From positions 30,415 to 94,414 of the forward strand of contig JBBJOW010000007.1 in the NCBI GenBank assembly GCA_037724045.1: 64,000 nucleotides of DNA. Reading direction: 5' to 3'. Position numbers and translations under genes: made by a program. Source of the DNA: DATLGB01 sp037724045. GTDB lineage: Bacteria > Actinomycetota > Thermoleophilia > Solirubrobacterales > Solirubrobacteraceae. The stretch's first letter is position 1; the number at the start of each line of letters is the position of its first letter. Below, piece after piece: positions 52,875 to 63,207 of the stretch. The notes under the pieces were generated by a model. That model had not been told where the DNA came from. It searched no databases and was given only the letters and a program-made list of their open reading frames with translations.

Positions 52875-54449
52875 GTGAGACGGACCTCCTTCGCGGCCGT
52901 GCTGGCCGCCGCCGCCGCGTTCGCCCCGACCGCCGTCGCGGCTTCGCCACCTCCTCCCCCGATGCTGCTCCCGGGGGACGCCTCGGCCGCTACGGCGGAC
53001 GCTGATCCGGCGACCTGGCTGCTCGGGGCGCCGGCCGGCACCGAGGTTCCCGGCGCGCGGGAGATCGTTCCCGGCAGCTACATCGTCCCCCGCGAGCGCG
53101 CGCGTGCGGTCGCCCGGGCGCTTGGCGGTCGCCTCACCTATGCGGAGCCCAACGTCTACCGCGCCTTCCACCAGCGCGCGGTTCCCGACGACCCGCTCAC
53201 CCCCTTCAGCCGCTGGCGCGACGCGGTCATCGACCCGAGCCTGACCCCGCCTCCAGTCGCCCGCAACGGCCCGCTGCTCGGCGTCATCGACGCCAAGGCG
53301 CAGGTCACCCATCCGGAGTTCAGCGGCGGCAACGTCACCACCCTGCAAGGGCGAGCGGTGGCGATCAGCCACGGCACGCAGACCATCGGGGTGGCGGTTG
53401 CGCCGCAGAACGGTGTCGGCATCGTGGGCGCGTATCCCGGCGCGCGCGCCGTCAACGTGTCCCTGCCCGCCAACCGGATCGCGTGCTCGGACTCCGCCAA
53501 GGGCATCCGCCGCGCCGTCAAGGCCGGCGCCGACGTGCTCAACATGAGCTACGGCTCGCTGCGGTTCTGCCAGTCGGAGTATCAGGCGCTGCAGTTCGCC
53601 ACCTACAAAGGCGTCACGCTGGTGGCCGCGAGCGGTAACGAGCGCCTCGACGGCAACCCGTTCGAGTTCCCGGGCTCCCTCCCGCACGTCCTCACCATCG
53701 GAGCGCTGCAGCCCAACGACCGCGCGGCGCCGTTCTCGAACACCAGCGGGGCGCTCGACCTCGTGGCGCCCGGCGTCGGCATCGTCGCGCCGCTGCCGGC
53801 CGGCCTGGACAACCAGGACGGCACCCAGGACGGCTACGAGGTCGTCAGCGGGACGAGCTTCGCCGCGCCGATCGTCGCCGCCGCAGCCGTGTGGCTGCGC
53901 ACCGCGCGCAAGCAGCTCAGCGTCGACCAGGTCGCGCAGGTGCTGCGGCTGTCCTCCACGGACATCTTCCGCAAGGGCTACGACACCGAAACCGGGTACG
54001 GGAAGCTCGACATGGGCGCCGCGCTGGCCAAGAAGGCCCCGCCGCGCGACCCGCTCGAGCCCAACGACGACATCCCGTTCGTCACCGGCCGCGCCTTCGG
54101 ACCGCCCGCCAAGGCGATCTTCACCGGCAAGGGCAACCGGAAGCTCACCGCGCTCCTGGACCGCTTCGAGGACCCGGCCGACGTGTACCGGATCAAGGTG
54201 CCCGGCAACAGCTCCGCCCGCGTGCAGGTCAACCCCGACTTCGGCAACCCCGACCTCGAGGTCTACGCGGCCGGCACGCGCTCGCTGGGCTCGGACGGAG
54301 GGCTGCTGGCCGCGTCACGACGCCCCGGCGGCAAGACCGACCAGGTGCGGCTGCGCAACGGCGCCGGCGGAGCGCGCACCGCGCTCGTCACGGTGTACGC
54401 GGCCCGCGGGCGCGTGCTCGACAGCCGCTACGCGCTCAGCATCAAGTAA
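52875..54449 (+). CDS. secreted subtilisin-like serine protease (S8)
   Basis: A 524-residue protein: signal peptide (LAAAAAFAPTAVAAS), a short propeptide (about 60-100, GSYIVPRERARAVARALGG), and an S8 catalytic domain with Asp139 (LLGVIDAKAQVTHPEF), His166 (ISHGTQTIG), Asn255 (AASGNERLDG) and Ser328 (SGTSFAAPIV). The Asp motif is altered from the usual DTG/DSG to DAK, which may weaken activity. A C-terminal P-like beta domain (after about 400) follows. GTG start at 52875. It probably degrades extracellular proteins. Confidence 0.92.
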   Translation: MRRTSFAAVLAAAAAFAPTAVAASPPPPPMLLPGDASAATADADPATWLLGAPAGTEVPGAREIVPGSYIVPRERARAVARALGGRLTYAEPNVYRAFHQRAVPDDPLTPFSRWRDAVIDPSLTPPPVARNGPLLGVIDAKAQVTHPEFSGGNVTTLQGRAVAISHGTQTIGVAVAPQNGVGIVGAYPGARAVNVSLPANRIACSDSAKGIRRAVKAGADVLNMSYGSLRFCQSEYQALQFATYKGVTLVAASGNERLDGNPFEFPGSLPHVLTIGALQPNDRAAPFSNTSGALDLVAPGVGIVAPLPAGLDNQDGTQDGYEVVSGTSFAAPIVAAAAVWLRTARKQLSVDQVAQVLRLSSTDIFRKGYDTETGYGKLDMGAALAKKAPPRDPLEPNDDIPFVTGRAFGPPAKAIFTGKGNRKLTALLDRFEDPADVYRIKVPGNSSARVQVNPDFGNPDLEVYAAGTRSLGSDGGLLAASRRPGGKTDQVRLRNGAGGARTALVTVYAARGRVLDSRYALSIK

Positions 54450-54513
54450 CCGCGCGGGGGCCCACCTCGGCCACCCGGGCGCCAGCGATTCGGCCTCGGC
54501 ACCCCTAGGCGAG

Positions 54514-55530
54514 CTACTGCGCCGGGGCCCACTGGGCCTCGGCGATGTCGCCGACACCCTCGAGCGCCTCAGGCGTGGGCACCTGCGGGTTGTCACGCAG
54601 ATACCACTCGGCGTCCAGCGCCGCCTGGCAGCCGGATCCCGCCGCGGTCACGGCCTGACGGTACGTGTGGTCGACGAGATCGCCGGCGGCGAAGATGCCG
54701 GGGACCTTGGTCAGCGTCGAGCGACCCTCGACCTCGACGTAGCCGTTCTCGTCGACGTCGACGAAGTCGGCGGCCAGTGCCGACTGCGGCTCGTGGCCGA
54801 CCGCGATGAACGCGCCGTCCATCTCGAGGTCGCGCTCCTCGCCGGTCTCTGAGTGCGTCAGGGTCGCGTGGGTGAGCGCCTTGCCGTCCGCGCCGGCGCG
54901 GAACTCCTTGACCGCGTAGGGCGTCACGAACTCGATGTTGCCGGTCGAGCGGGCGCGCTCGAGCATGATCTTCGACGCGCGGAACTCGTCGCGGCGATGG
55001 ACGATCGCCACCTTGGAGGAGAACTTCGCCAGGAAGATGGCTTCCTCCATCGCGGAGTCCCCGCCGCCGACGATCACGGTGGGCTTGTCCTTGAAGAACG
55101 CGGCGTCGCAGGTGGCGCAGTAGGAGACGCCGCGGCCGCCGAGCTCCTCCTCCCCGGGCACGCCGAGCTTCTTGTGCTCCGCGCCCATCGAGAGGATGAC
55201 CGTGCGCGCCTTGTAGGCGTCGTCGCCGACCCAGACCGTGTGCGGCTCGCCGTTCGCGCCCGGCTCGATCCTCGTGGCCAGGTCGGTGATGAAACGCGTG
55301 CCGAAGTCCTCGGCCTGGTCGCGCAGCTTCTGCATGAGCTCGGGGCCCATGATGCCGCCGCCCGGGAAGCCGGGGTAGTTCTCGACGTCGGTGGTCTGCT
55401 GGAGCAGACCGCCCCACATCCATCCCTCGATCACCAGCGGCTCCAGGTTGGCGCGCGAGGTGTACAGCGCGGCCGTGAAGCCCGCCGGGCCGGAGCCCAC
55501 GATGATGACGTTCTCGATTCGTTCGGTCAT
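54514..55530 (-). CDS. trxB: thioredoxin-disulfide reductase
   Basis: A 338-residue flavoenzyme with FAD loop IIVGSGPAGFTAALYTSRA, the redox CATC (Cys138, Cys141 in SYCATCDAAFF) and NADPH loop TVIVGGGDSAMEEA, plus GIFAAGDLVD. It reduces thioredoxin with NADPH. ATG 55530 chosen by the FAD strand. It is the last of three leftward genes (PAP2, flippase, trxB) with gaps below 10 bases. No trx gene is adjacent. Confidence 0.95.
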   Translation of the reverse strand: MTERIENVIIVGSGPAGFTAALYTSRANLEPLVIEGWMWGGLLQQTTDVENYPGFPGGGIMGPELMQKLRDQAEDFGTRFITDLATRIEPGANGEPHTVWVGDDAYKARTVILSMGAEHKKLGVPGEEELGGRGVSYCATCDAAFFKDKPTVIVGGGDSAMEEAIFLAKFSSKVAIVHRRDEFRASKIMLERARSTGNIEFVTPYAVKEFRAGADGKALTHATLTHSETGEERDLEMDGAFIAVGHEPQSALAADFVDVDENGYVEVEGRSTLTKVPGIFAAGDLVDHTYRQAVTAAGSGCQAALDAEWYLRDNPQVPTPEALEGVGDIAEAQWAPAQ

Positions 55531-55537
55531 TGCTTCA

Positions 55538-56587
55538 CTAAGTATAGGAAGGGGCCGGGTCGTTACGACCCCATCGGTCAACGGTCCGGCGCAGGGCGAC
55601 GAAGGCGATGATGCCGGGGATCGTCGGCAGCCAGAACGTGAACCCGCGGTAGATCAGCACGGCGACCGCCGCCAGGCCGAACTCGGTCCCCAGCGCCGTG
55701 AAGGCACCGATCATGCCGCCGTCGACGCCACCGATCCCGCCCGGAAGCGGCAATAGGTTGCCGAGCATCCCCACGAAGAAGCCCAGGATGAGGACCGCGA
55801 CCGGTGGCGCTTCCCCGAAAGCATGAAAGCACGCCCACAGCACCCCGATCTGAAAGGCCCAGAACATGACTGCGCCCAGCAGTGCTGCGTCGGGGTGACG
55901 CACGCGGTTGAGCGCTTCGCGGATGCCCGCCGAAGCGCTGGCCGGGAGATGGGCGAGCCGCTTGAGGCGACCGCGGTGCAGGCGCTCCTGCAGGTCGGGC
56001 GGGACGAAGCCGAGCGAGAGCCCGACGACGGTCGCGCCGAGCGCGAGGGCCGCGGGCACGAAGGTGATCGCGAAAGGATCGGGGCCGGCGAAGAGGCCGT
56101 AGTGCAGGCCGAACCCGACCACCACGACCGTCAGCGTGTAGACGAGGTACTGCACCACGATGAAGGCCACGGTGCGGTCGCCGACCTCGCGCGCGTTGAG
56201 ACCCGCCCGGCGCAGCGCCCACGCCTGCAGGACCAGGCCGCCCGCCCCGCCGGCTGCGAACAGGCGGCTCGCAGCGAGCGCGGCCATGGTGATCTGCAGG
56301 CTCTCGCGCCAGCCCAGCCGCGTGTCGTAGATGGCGTGGAACTGGGTGACGTACCCGCCGAACATGCCCACAGTGAGAAAGCCGGCCAGGATGAGCCACC
56401 CCGGCCTGCCGTTCTGAATGCGGTTCCAGGTCTTGTCCAGACCGGCGAGCTGCGGCAGCAGCAGGTAGAGCCCGATCACGGTCAGCACCGCGAAGAGGCC
56501 GAAGATGGCCAGCTTGCGCGGCGTGAACTCGAGGTGCAGGCCCTCGTCCTGATGGCGATCGGGCTTCTGGGCCGCCTCCGTGGTCAT
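55538..56587 (-). CDS. lysyl-phosphatidylglycerol flippase/UPF0104-type membrane protein
   Basis: A 349-residue protein with about eight helices and the AglD/MprF-flippase-like pattern: ALAASRLFAAGGAGGLVLQA, WALRRAGLNAREVGDRTVAF, and LPLPGGIGGVDGGMIGAFTA. Such proteins flip lipids or lipid-linked sugars. ATG overlaps the PAP2 stop (ATGA), and trxB follows within 8 bases. Confidence 0.88.
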   Translation of the reverse strand: MTTEAAQKPDRHQDEGLHLEFTPRKLAIFGLFAVLTVIGLYLLLPQLAGLDKTWNRIQNGRPGWLILAGFLTVGMFGGYVTQFHAIYDTRLGWRESLQITMAALAASRLFAAGGAGGLVLQAWALRRAGLNAREVGDRTVAFIVVQYLVYTLTVVVVGFGLHYGLFAGPDPFAITFVPAALALGATVVGLSLGFVPPDLQERLHRGRLKRLAHLPASASAGIREALNRVRHPDAALLGAVMFWAFQIGVLWACFHAFGEAPPVAVLILGFFVGMLGNLLPLPGGIGGVDGGMIGAFTALGTEFGLAAVAVLIYRGFTFWLPTIPGIIAFVALRRTVDRWGRNDPAPSYT

Positions 56588-57513
56588 GCGGCCCGCGCCT
56601 CGAGCGCCTGGACGGCGCGCGACAGGACGACGCCGGGGCCGCTGAGGCGCGGCACGCCGCGACGCACGACCTCGGTGAGCGCGTAGCCGGCGGCCAGGTC
56701 GATCACGTAGTGCTCGGCCAGGTAGACCAGGGCGACACCGAGCGTGCCGGCGTAGACCCAGCCCAGCGTGCCGGCCGCCCGCCCGGTCTCGGAGAGCAGC
56801 CTGGCGGCCATGACGGAAGTGGCAAAGTGCAATGAGGGCATCGCGGCCAGCGGATTTCCCGCTAGGAAACCGTACAGCGGCGCCCAACCGGACTTCCAGA
56901 AGTCCTCGCCGTACTCGACCATCATGCGCCGCAGCTCGGGCGTCGCACCTTCCTCGAGCACCTCGCACTGGGCCGCGTACCAGGGCGGTGCGGTGGGCAG
57001 CTGCCAGTAGGCGATCAGCCCGAGGTCGAAGGTCGCGTACATGCGCACGGCGCCGCGGGGGAAGCGCTCGGGATGGCGCCACAAGAGGTAGGCGACGGTG
57101 CCGTGGGGGACCATGAACCAGACCCAGTGGCACCACACGAGCGTCTTCTCGGCGCCGTTGAAGCCTCCCGAGGTCCCGAAGGTGCGCTGCAGCCTGACCG
57201 TCGGGGTGGTCCCCAGACCGACCATCCGGTCCACGCGGACCGGATAGGTGACGTGGACGCGGCGCCGCAGCGCCTCGGGGTCGTCGTTGGGCATCTCGTA
57301 GCCGGCGAGGTAGGCCCACATCTGCAGAACGACCATTCCGGCGTCTCGCGCGCGTGTGCGCGGGAACAAGACGCAGAGCGCCACGGGGGCGCTCGCGGCG
57401 GCGCTCAGCACCGCCGCCGGAGGCAGCCTGAGTCGACGGCGAACGAGAGGAGCCGCGATCCCCGACGCGAGGACGGCACCGGCCGCCGCGCGGATCGGAG
57501 TGCGGGCACGCAC
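56584..57513 (-). CDS. PAP2-superfamily membrane phosphatase/phosphotransferase (inositol-lipid type)
   Basis: A 309-residue protein from GTG 57513. Phosphatase motifs are in the second half: AMPSLHFATSVMAA (PSXH) and LAEHYVIDLAAGY (the downstream His-Asp motif). WVWFMVPHGTVAYLLWRHPE and AYWQLPTAPPWYA match IPC-synthase/AUR1-like PAP2 proteins. It may transfer or remove a phospho group from lipid. Divergent from the ctaC gene by 81 bp, where promoters of both must lie. Confidence 0.86.
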   Translation of the reverse strand: MRARTPIRAAAGAVLASGIAAPLVRRRLRLPPAAVLSAAASAPVALCVLFPRTRARDAGMVVLQMWAYLAGYEMPNDDPEALRRRVHVTYPVRVDRMVGLGTTPTVRLQRTFGTSGGFNGAEKTLVWCHWVWFMVPHGTVAYLLWRHPERFPRGAVRMYATFDLGLIAYWQLPTAPPWYAAQCEVLEEGATPELRRMMVEYGEDFWKSGWAPLYGFLAGNPLAAMPSLHFATSVMAARLLSETGRAAGTLGWVYAGTLGVALVYLAEHYVIDLAAGYALTEVVRRGVPRLSGPGVVLSRAVQALEARAA

Positions 57514-57594
57514 GGCGCCGCGAATGTACCTGACCGATCGGCGCTTGCCGCGGGGCGCGCAGCCGTCATCGCCGCGGATAGACTCCCGCCCGCC

Positions 57595-58431
57595 TTGCGT
57601 TGGAAGCTCCTCGTCCTGACCGTCGCCGTCGCCGTGCTCGCCCTTCCGGCGACCGCCTTCGCAGACCTGCTGACGCCCGAGTCGGGCAGCGGCTCGCCCA
57701 ACGCGGAGGAGATCGACACCCTCTACAAGCTGATCGGCGTCATCGCGATCATCGTTTTCGTGGTCGTCGAAGGCGCCCTGCTGTGGGCCTTCGTGAAGTT
57801 CAAGGCCAAGAAGGGCGCCGTCGCCGCGCAGATCCACGGCAACACGCGCCTGGAAATCGGGTGGACCGTCGGCGCGGCGGCGATCCTGATCTTCCTGGTG
57901 GTCTTCACCTTCATCAAGCTGCCCGACATCAAGAACCCGGCCCCCACGGGCGAGAACGGGCTGCAGTTCGCGTCGCAGTCGCTGTACGCGTCGACCGACC
58001 AGCCGCCGCCGCCCGGCGGCGACGCCCTGACGATCGTCGTCGACGGGCAGCAGTACGTGTGGCGTTTCCAGTACCCGGGCGAGGAGGACGTCTTCGCCTA
58101 CACGGAGATGGTCGTGCCCGTCGACACGACGGTGATCCTCGACATCACCGCCGACGACGTCAATCACTCCTGGTGGATCCCGGACCTCGGCGGGAAGTTC
58201 GACGCCATCCCGGGCTACACCAACCACACCTGGTTCAAGGCCGCCTACGAGGGCACCTACCGCGGCCAGTGCGCCGAGCTCTGCGGCCGCAACCACGCCA
58301 ACATGCTGGCGCAGGTCCGCGTCGTCTCCCCGGAGGAGTACACGCAGTGGTACGAGGACCAGATCGTGCGCATCGACGAGGCTCGCCAGGCCCAGCAGGA
58401 GAACCGTCCCGACTTCTCGGAGGGCAACTAG
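57595..58431 (+). CDS. ctaC: cytochrome c oxidase subunit II (first set)
   Basis: A 278-residue protein from TTG 57595 (RWKLLVLTVAVAVLALPATA signal region). Two membrane helices are followed by the cupredoxin domain: VNHSWWIPDLGGKFDAIPG and the CuA ligands in GQCAELCGRNHANM (two Cys, Glu, His, Met). CuA accepts electrons from cytochrome c. No fused cytochrome c domain, unlike the second set. It runs without a gap into subunit I (TAG then GTG). Confidence 0.95.
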   Translation: MRWKLLVLTVAVAVLALPATAFADLLTPESGSGSPNAEEIDTLYKLIGVIAIIVFVVVEGALLWAFVKFKAKKGAVAAQIHGNTRLEIGWTVGAAAILIFLVVFTFIKLPDIKNPAPTGENGLQFASQSLYASTDQPPPPGGDALTIVVDGQQYVWRFQYPGEEDVFAYTEMVVPVDTTVILDITADDVNHSWWIPDLGGKFDAIPGYTNHTWFKAAYEGTYRGQCAELCGRNHANMLAQVRVVSPEEYTQWYEDQIVRIDEARQAQQENRPDFSEGN

Positions 58432-60143
58432 TGAGCATCGTCGCCGACAGAGTCACCGCGCTGCGCGAGATCCGCCGCCCGGAGATCACCGCTCACGACG
58501 TCAAGCCCGAGGCCACGGGCTGGCTCTCCTGGGTCACGACGACCGATCACAAGAAGATCGGGATCATGTACCTCTGGACGGTGCTGGTCTTCTTCTTGAT
58601 CGGCGGCGTCGAGGCGCTGCTCATGCGCCTGCAGCTGGGCGTCCCGGACAACGACCTGCTGTCGCCGGAGAAGTACAACCAGCTCATGACCCTGCACGGG
58701 ACGACGATGATCTTCCTGGTCATCGTCCCGGTCTGGGCCGGCTTCGCCAACTACTTCCTCCCGCTGATGATCGGCGCACGCGACGTCGCGTTTCCCCGTC
58801 TGAACGCCTGGTCGTACTGGATGTTCCTGTTCGGCGGCCTGGCGCTCTACGCCTCGCTGTTCTTCACCCCGCCGGAGGCAGGGTGGTTCTCGTACGTGCC
58901 GCTGAGCTCGCGCGAGTACTCGTCCTCCAACGGCCAGGAGGCGTGGATCTACATGGTCCACCTGACGGGCTTGTCGTCGATCATCGGCGCGATCAACTTC
59001 ATCGCCACGATCCAGAACATGCGTGCGCGCGGCATGGGCTGGGGCCGCCTGCCGCTGTTCGTGTGGACGATCCTGATCTACGCGTACCTGATCGTCGTCG
59101 CCCTGTCCTCGCTGGCCGCGACGGTGACGATGCTGCTGCTGGACCGCAACTTCGGGACGAACTTCTTCGACCCGACCGAAGGCGGCTCGGCGCTGCTGTG
59201 GCAGCACCTGTTCTGGTTCTTCGGGCACCCGGAGGTCTACATCCTCGTGCTGCCCGCCTTCGGCATGTTCTCCGAGATCATCCCGGTCTTCGCGCGCAAG
59301 CCGATCTTCGGCTACAAGGCGATCGCCGCGGCGACCGCGGGCATCGCCTTCCTCGGCCTGCTCGTCTGGGCGCACCACATGTTCTCCGTGCCGACGTCGA
59401 CCGTGGTACTCGCCTTCTTCATGCTGTCGAGCTTCGTGATCGCGGTGCCGACGGGCGTGAAGATCCTGAACTGGATCGCGACGCTGTGGCGCGGGACGAT
59501 CGAGTACCGCGTGGCGCTGCTGTACTGCGTGGCCGGGATCGGCACCTTCCTGCTCGGCGGGATCACCGGCATCTTCCTCGCCGTCTTCCCGGTGGACTGG
59601 CAGCTGACGGACACCTACTTCGTCGTCGCGCATTTCCACTACACGGCGTTCGGCGCGGCCGCCTTTGGCATGTTCGCCGCGCTGTACTACTGGTTCCCGA
59701 AGATGTCGGGCCGGATGCTCTCCGAGCGCGCCGGCAAGATCGGGTTCTTCTTCGTCTTCGTCGGCTTCCAGGTCACGTTCCTCGTCCAGCACGCCGCCGG
59801 CCTCGAGGGCATGCCGCGGCGCATCTACGAGTACGAGTCCGCGGCGGGCTGGGGCGGCTACAACCTCATCTCGACGATCGGGTCCTTCATGCTCGGCCTG
59901 GGCGTGCTCATCACCGTGGTCAACCTGATCACCTCGCTCAAGAAGGGCGCCGTGGCGGGGCCGGATCCGTGGAAGGCGAACACGCTCGAGTGGTACATGA
60001 CGTCGCCCCCGCCCGAGCACAACTTCGACGTGATCCCGCGCATCCGCTCGGTGGAGCCGATGAAGGACCTGCGGCGCCAGATCGAGCAGGAGACCGGCGC
60101 GCAGCAGCGCCACGCCCCCAGCCGGGCCCTCGCGGAGAAGTAG
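58431..60143 (+). CDS. ctaD: cytochrome c oxidase subunit I (first set)
   Basis: A 570-residue heme-copper oxidase core from GTG 58431. The active-site metals bind at GHPEVYILVLPAFG (His-Tyr pair), WAHHMF and AHFHYTAFG; TLHGTTMIFLVIVP carries the heme a ligand. The SEII and TDTYFVVAHFHY segments fit an A-type oxidase. The N-terminus has a 40-residue extension before the first helix. It reduces oxygen and pumps protons. Confidence 0.96.
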   Translation: MSIVADRVTALREIRRPEITAHDVKPEATGWLSWVTTTDHKKIGIMYLWTVLVFFLIGGVEALLMRLQLGVPDNDLLSPEKYNQLMTLHGTTMIFLVIVPVWAGFANYFLPLMIGARDVAFPRLNAWSYWMFLFGGLALYASLFFTPPEAGWFSYVPLSSREYSSSNGQEAWIYMVHLTGLSSIIGAINFIATIQNMRARGMGWGRLPLFVWTILIYAYLIVVALSSLAATVTMLLLDRNFGTNFFDPTEGGSALLWQHLFWFFGHPEVYILVLPAFGMFSEIIPVFARKPIFGYKAIAAATAGIAFLGLLVWAHHMFSVPTSTVVLAFFMLSSFVIAVPTGVKILNWIATLWRGTIEYRVALLYCVAGIGTFLLGGITGIFLAVFPVDWQLTDTYFVVAHFHYTAFGAAAFGMFAALYYWFPKMSGRMLSERAGKIGFFFVFVGFQVTFLVQHAAGLEGMPRRIYEYESAAGWGGYNLISTIGSFMLGLGVLITVVNLITSLKKGAVAGPDPWKANTLEWYMTSPPPEHNFDVIPRIRSVEPMKDLRRQIEQETGAQQRHAPSRALAEK

Positions 60144-60146
60144 GCG

Positions 60147-61058
<912 letters not shown>

Positions 61059-61068
61059 CGCGCTCGCC

Positions 61069-61179
61069 ATGGACCGCAAGCTCGCCCTCAAGAACATTCG
61101 CACCGGCCTCATCGTCGGCGCGATCTGCGTGATCATCTTCGGGCTGACCTTCTTCGCGGCGTACATCTACACGGCATGA
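61069..61179 (+). CDS. 36-residue single-helix membrane protein
   Basis: ATG 61069 to TGA 61179 encodes MDRKLALKNIRTGLIVGAIC and a second half ending FFAAYIYTA: one membrane helix with a basic N-terminus. It lies 10 bases after ctaB and its TGA overlaps the next ATG (ATGA). Position, size and hydrophobicity suggest a small oxidase subunit or assembly factor. I cannot name it. Confidence 0.65.
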   Translation: MDRKLALKNIRTGLIVGAICVIIFGLTFFAAYIYTA

Positions 61180-61409
61180 GCGAGCGGACGCCCGTCGAGC
61201 AAAAGGCCACGCCGGCCGGCGAGCACATCCACATGCCCGAGCCGAGCCTGCTGCCGCTCATCAATGCGGCGTCGCTCGCTGGGGCGATCATCTTCGTGAC
61301 GCTGTCACTGTGGCTATGCGCGGCCTGCGTGATCGTCTTCCTGATCTCCACGGTCATCTGGATCCGGTCAGCGGCGCGCGAGACCGCCGCGCTCCCGCTC
61401 GAGCACTGA
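61176..61409 (+). CDS. small oxidase-associated membrane subunit (subunit IV-like)
   Basis: A 77-residue protein with EHIHMPEPSLLPLINAASLA and then one or two membrane helices (GAIIFVTLSLWLCAACVIVF). The HxHxPxPS motif before the helix is typical of small subunit-IV-like proteins in actinobacterial oxidase clusters. ATG overlaps the previous stop. A subunit III gene is not seen in the window. Confidence 0.75.
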   Translation: MSERTPVEQKATPAGEHIHMPEPSLLPLINAASLAGAIIFVTLSLWLCAACVIVFLISTVIWIRSAARETAALPLEH

Positions 61410-61591
61410 CCGGGGCCGCCACGCGGCGCTGGGAGCGCCGTCGAGCTCAGACACGGCGCCGTCGTGGCGCAGGGTGTGCCCAGGGCCCACCGTCAGCGCC
61501 GTCGAACTCTGCAGGCGCGCGAAAGCGCCATCTTGACATGCTGTCCGCAGCCGGACTCATCCATCCTTGACCCTGCGCGCGTAACTCAAGG

Positions 61592-61996
61592 GTGACAACT
61601 CACCGTCCTTCCACGATTCACCACCGGACGGCGCTATTCGAGGACGCAGTCGCCATCGTCGAAACCGAGTTCTCCTCGGTGCTCTCGCTCGACGACATCG
61701 CGCGGCGCGTCGCCTCGTCGCGTCGTCAGCTCCAGCGCGCATACGCCGAGATCGGCAACACCACCTTCCGCGCGCACCTGACCCGGGTGCGAATGGACCG
61801 TGCCGCCGGCCTGCTCAACGACCGCACGCTCACAATTCGCGAGGTCGCCCGCCGCGTCGGGTACCGCCAGCCCGCCCAGTTCGCCAAGGCGTTCCGGCGC
61901 CATCTTGGCGTTGCCCCGTCGGACTATCGCCTGCGCACGAGCGCCGGCCGGTTCGAGGTTGTGGGCCGCGGCGCGCCGCACGCCGCCGCCGCATAG
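61592..61996 (+). CDS. AraC-family helix-turn-helix protein
   Basis: A 134-residue protein that is essentially the AraC DNA-binding domain: LSLDDIARRVASSRRQLQRA and LTIREVARRVGYRQPAQFAK, then FRRHLGVAPSDYR. There is no sensor domain, so it may act constitutively or through a partner. Start GTG 61592. A TTGACA-like hexamer lies about 57 bases upstream, with no convincing -10. Its position between two oxidase gene sets makes it a candidate oxidase regulator. Confidence 0.85.
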   Translation: MTTHRPSTIHHRTALFEDAVAIVETEFSSVLSLDDIARRVASSRRQLQRAYAEIGNTTFRAHLTRVRMDRAAGLLNDRTLTIREVARRVGYRQPAQFAKAFRRHLGVAPSDYRLRTSAGRFEVVGRGAPHAAAA

Positions 61997-62100
61997 GCGC
62001 AAGACCACCCGTCCGCCCGGGCCGACCTGGCCCCGGCGGAGATCCCGGCGCGCAGGGAGCGTTCCCTCCGTCGCGTCGCCCCATTAGGATTCCGCCCTCG

Positions 62101-63201
62101 ATGGGAGAGGGCCACGAAACAGAAGAGACCGCAGTCGATGCGCCCGCGTCGGAGCGCATGCGCAACGCCGATCACAGGGCGCCGATCGGGCCGCTGGTGG
62201 CGATGGGCGTCATCGCGTCCGTGCTCGGGATCGCCCTCGGGCTGCTGATCGACTGGTTCCCCGTCGCCGCGTCCACGCAGGACGCGCAGGTCGACACCCT
62301 CTACGACGTCCTCATCATCGCCTCGGTGCCCTTCTTCGTGCTCGTCACGGCGATCGTGCTCTACAGCGTCTACCGCTTCCGGATGCTCCCGGGCGAGGAG
62401 GACATGGACGGGCCGCCGATCCACGGCAACACGCGCCTGGAGATCATCTGGACCGCGATCCCCGCCGTCCTCATGCTCGGCATGTGCGTCTACGCGGCGA
62501 TCCTGCTCGACAACGCCGAGGAGGCGCCGGCGGCGTCAGCCGGGCCCGAGCTCAACGTGCGCGTCGTCGGCGAGCAGTTCACCTGGACCTTCTACTACCC
62601 GCCGGGCGAGGACGGCGGCGAGGAGGTCGCGTCCAGCCAGCTCTACCTGCCCATCGACCGCTCGGTGAACTTCAACGTCCAGACCAAGGACGTGCTGCAC
62701 GACTTCTGGGTGCCCGCCTTCCGCTGGAAGATCGACGCGGTCCCCGGCATCACGACGAGCTACCGGGTGACGCCCAACCGCATCGGCCGTTATCCGGTCG
62801 TCTGCGCGGAGCTGTGCGGCCTCGGGCACGCCGTCATGCGGCAGACCGCAGTGGTCATGACCGAGGACGACTTCGCCGCGCAGCTGGAAGAGGTGGCCAA
62901 CCCCCAGCCCGTGGAGGGTGCGGACGGCGCCGGCGCCGGAGAATCCGTCTTCGCATCGAACGGCTGCGGCGGCTGCCACACGCTCGAGGCGGCCGGGACG
63001 AGCGCGTCCATCGCCCCGAACCTCGACGAGGTGCTGGCCGGCCAGGACGACGCGATGATCAGCGAGAGCATCACCGACCCCGCGAAAGAGCTCACCGAGG
63101 GCTTCGGGGCGAACATCATGCCGGCGACCTACGCGGACACGATCCCCGAGGAAGACCTCAAGGCGCTGGTGACCTACTTAGTGGAGAGCACGAAGGGATG
63201 A
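62101..63201 (+). CDS. ctaC: cytochrome c oxidase subunit II with fused cytochrome c (caa3 type, second set)
   Basis: A 366-residue protein. Two helices (VAMGVIASVLGIALGLLIDW and a second near residue 80) are followed by the cupredoxin domain with CuA ligands in VVCAELCGLGHAVM. The C-terminus is a class I cytochrome c with CGGCH and a late Met (NIMPATYADTIPEED). Fusion marks a caa3-type oxidase. A conserved IHGNTRLEIIWTAIPA precedes the second helix. It runs into subunit I after 6 bases. Confidence 0.95.
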   Translation: MGEGHETEETAVDAPASERMRNADHRAPIGPLVAMGVIASVLGIALGLLIDWFPVAASTQDAQVDTLYDVLIIASVPFFVLVTAIVLYSVYRFRMLPGEEDMDGPPIHGNTRLEIIWTAIPAVLMLGMCVYAAILLDNAEEAPAASAGPELNVRVVGEQFTWTFYYPPGEDGGEEVASSQLYLPIDRSVNFNVQTKDVLHDFWVPAFRWKIDAVPGITTSYRVTPNRIGRYPVVCAELCGLGHAVMRQTAVVMTEDDFAAQLEEVANPQPVEGADGAGAGESVFASNGCGGCHTLEAAGTSASIAPNLDEVLAGQDDAMISESITDPAKELTEGFGANIMPATYADTIPEEDLKALVTYLVESTKG

Positions 63202-63207
63202 TGACCC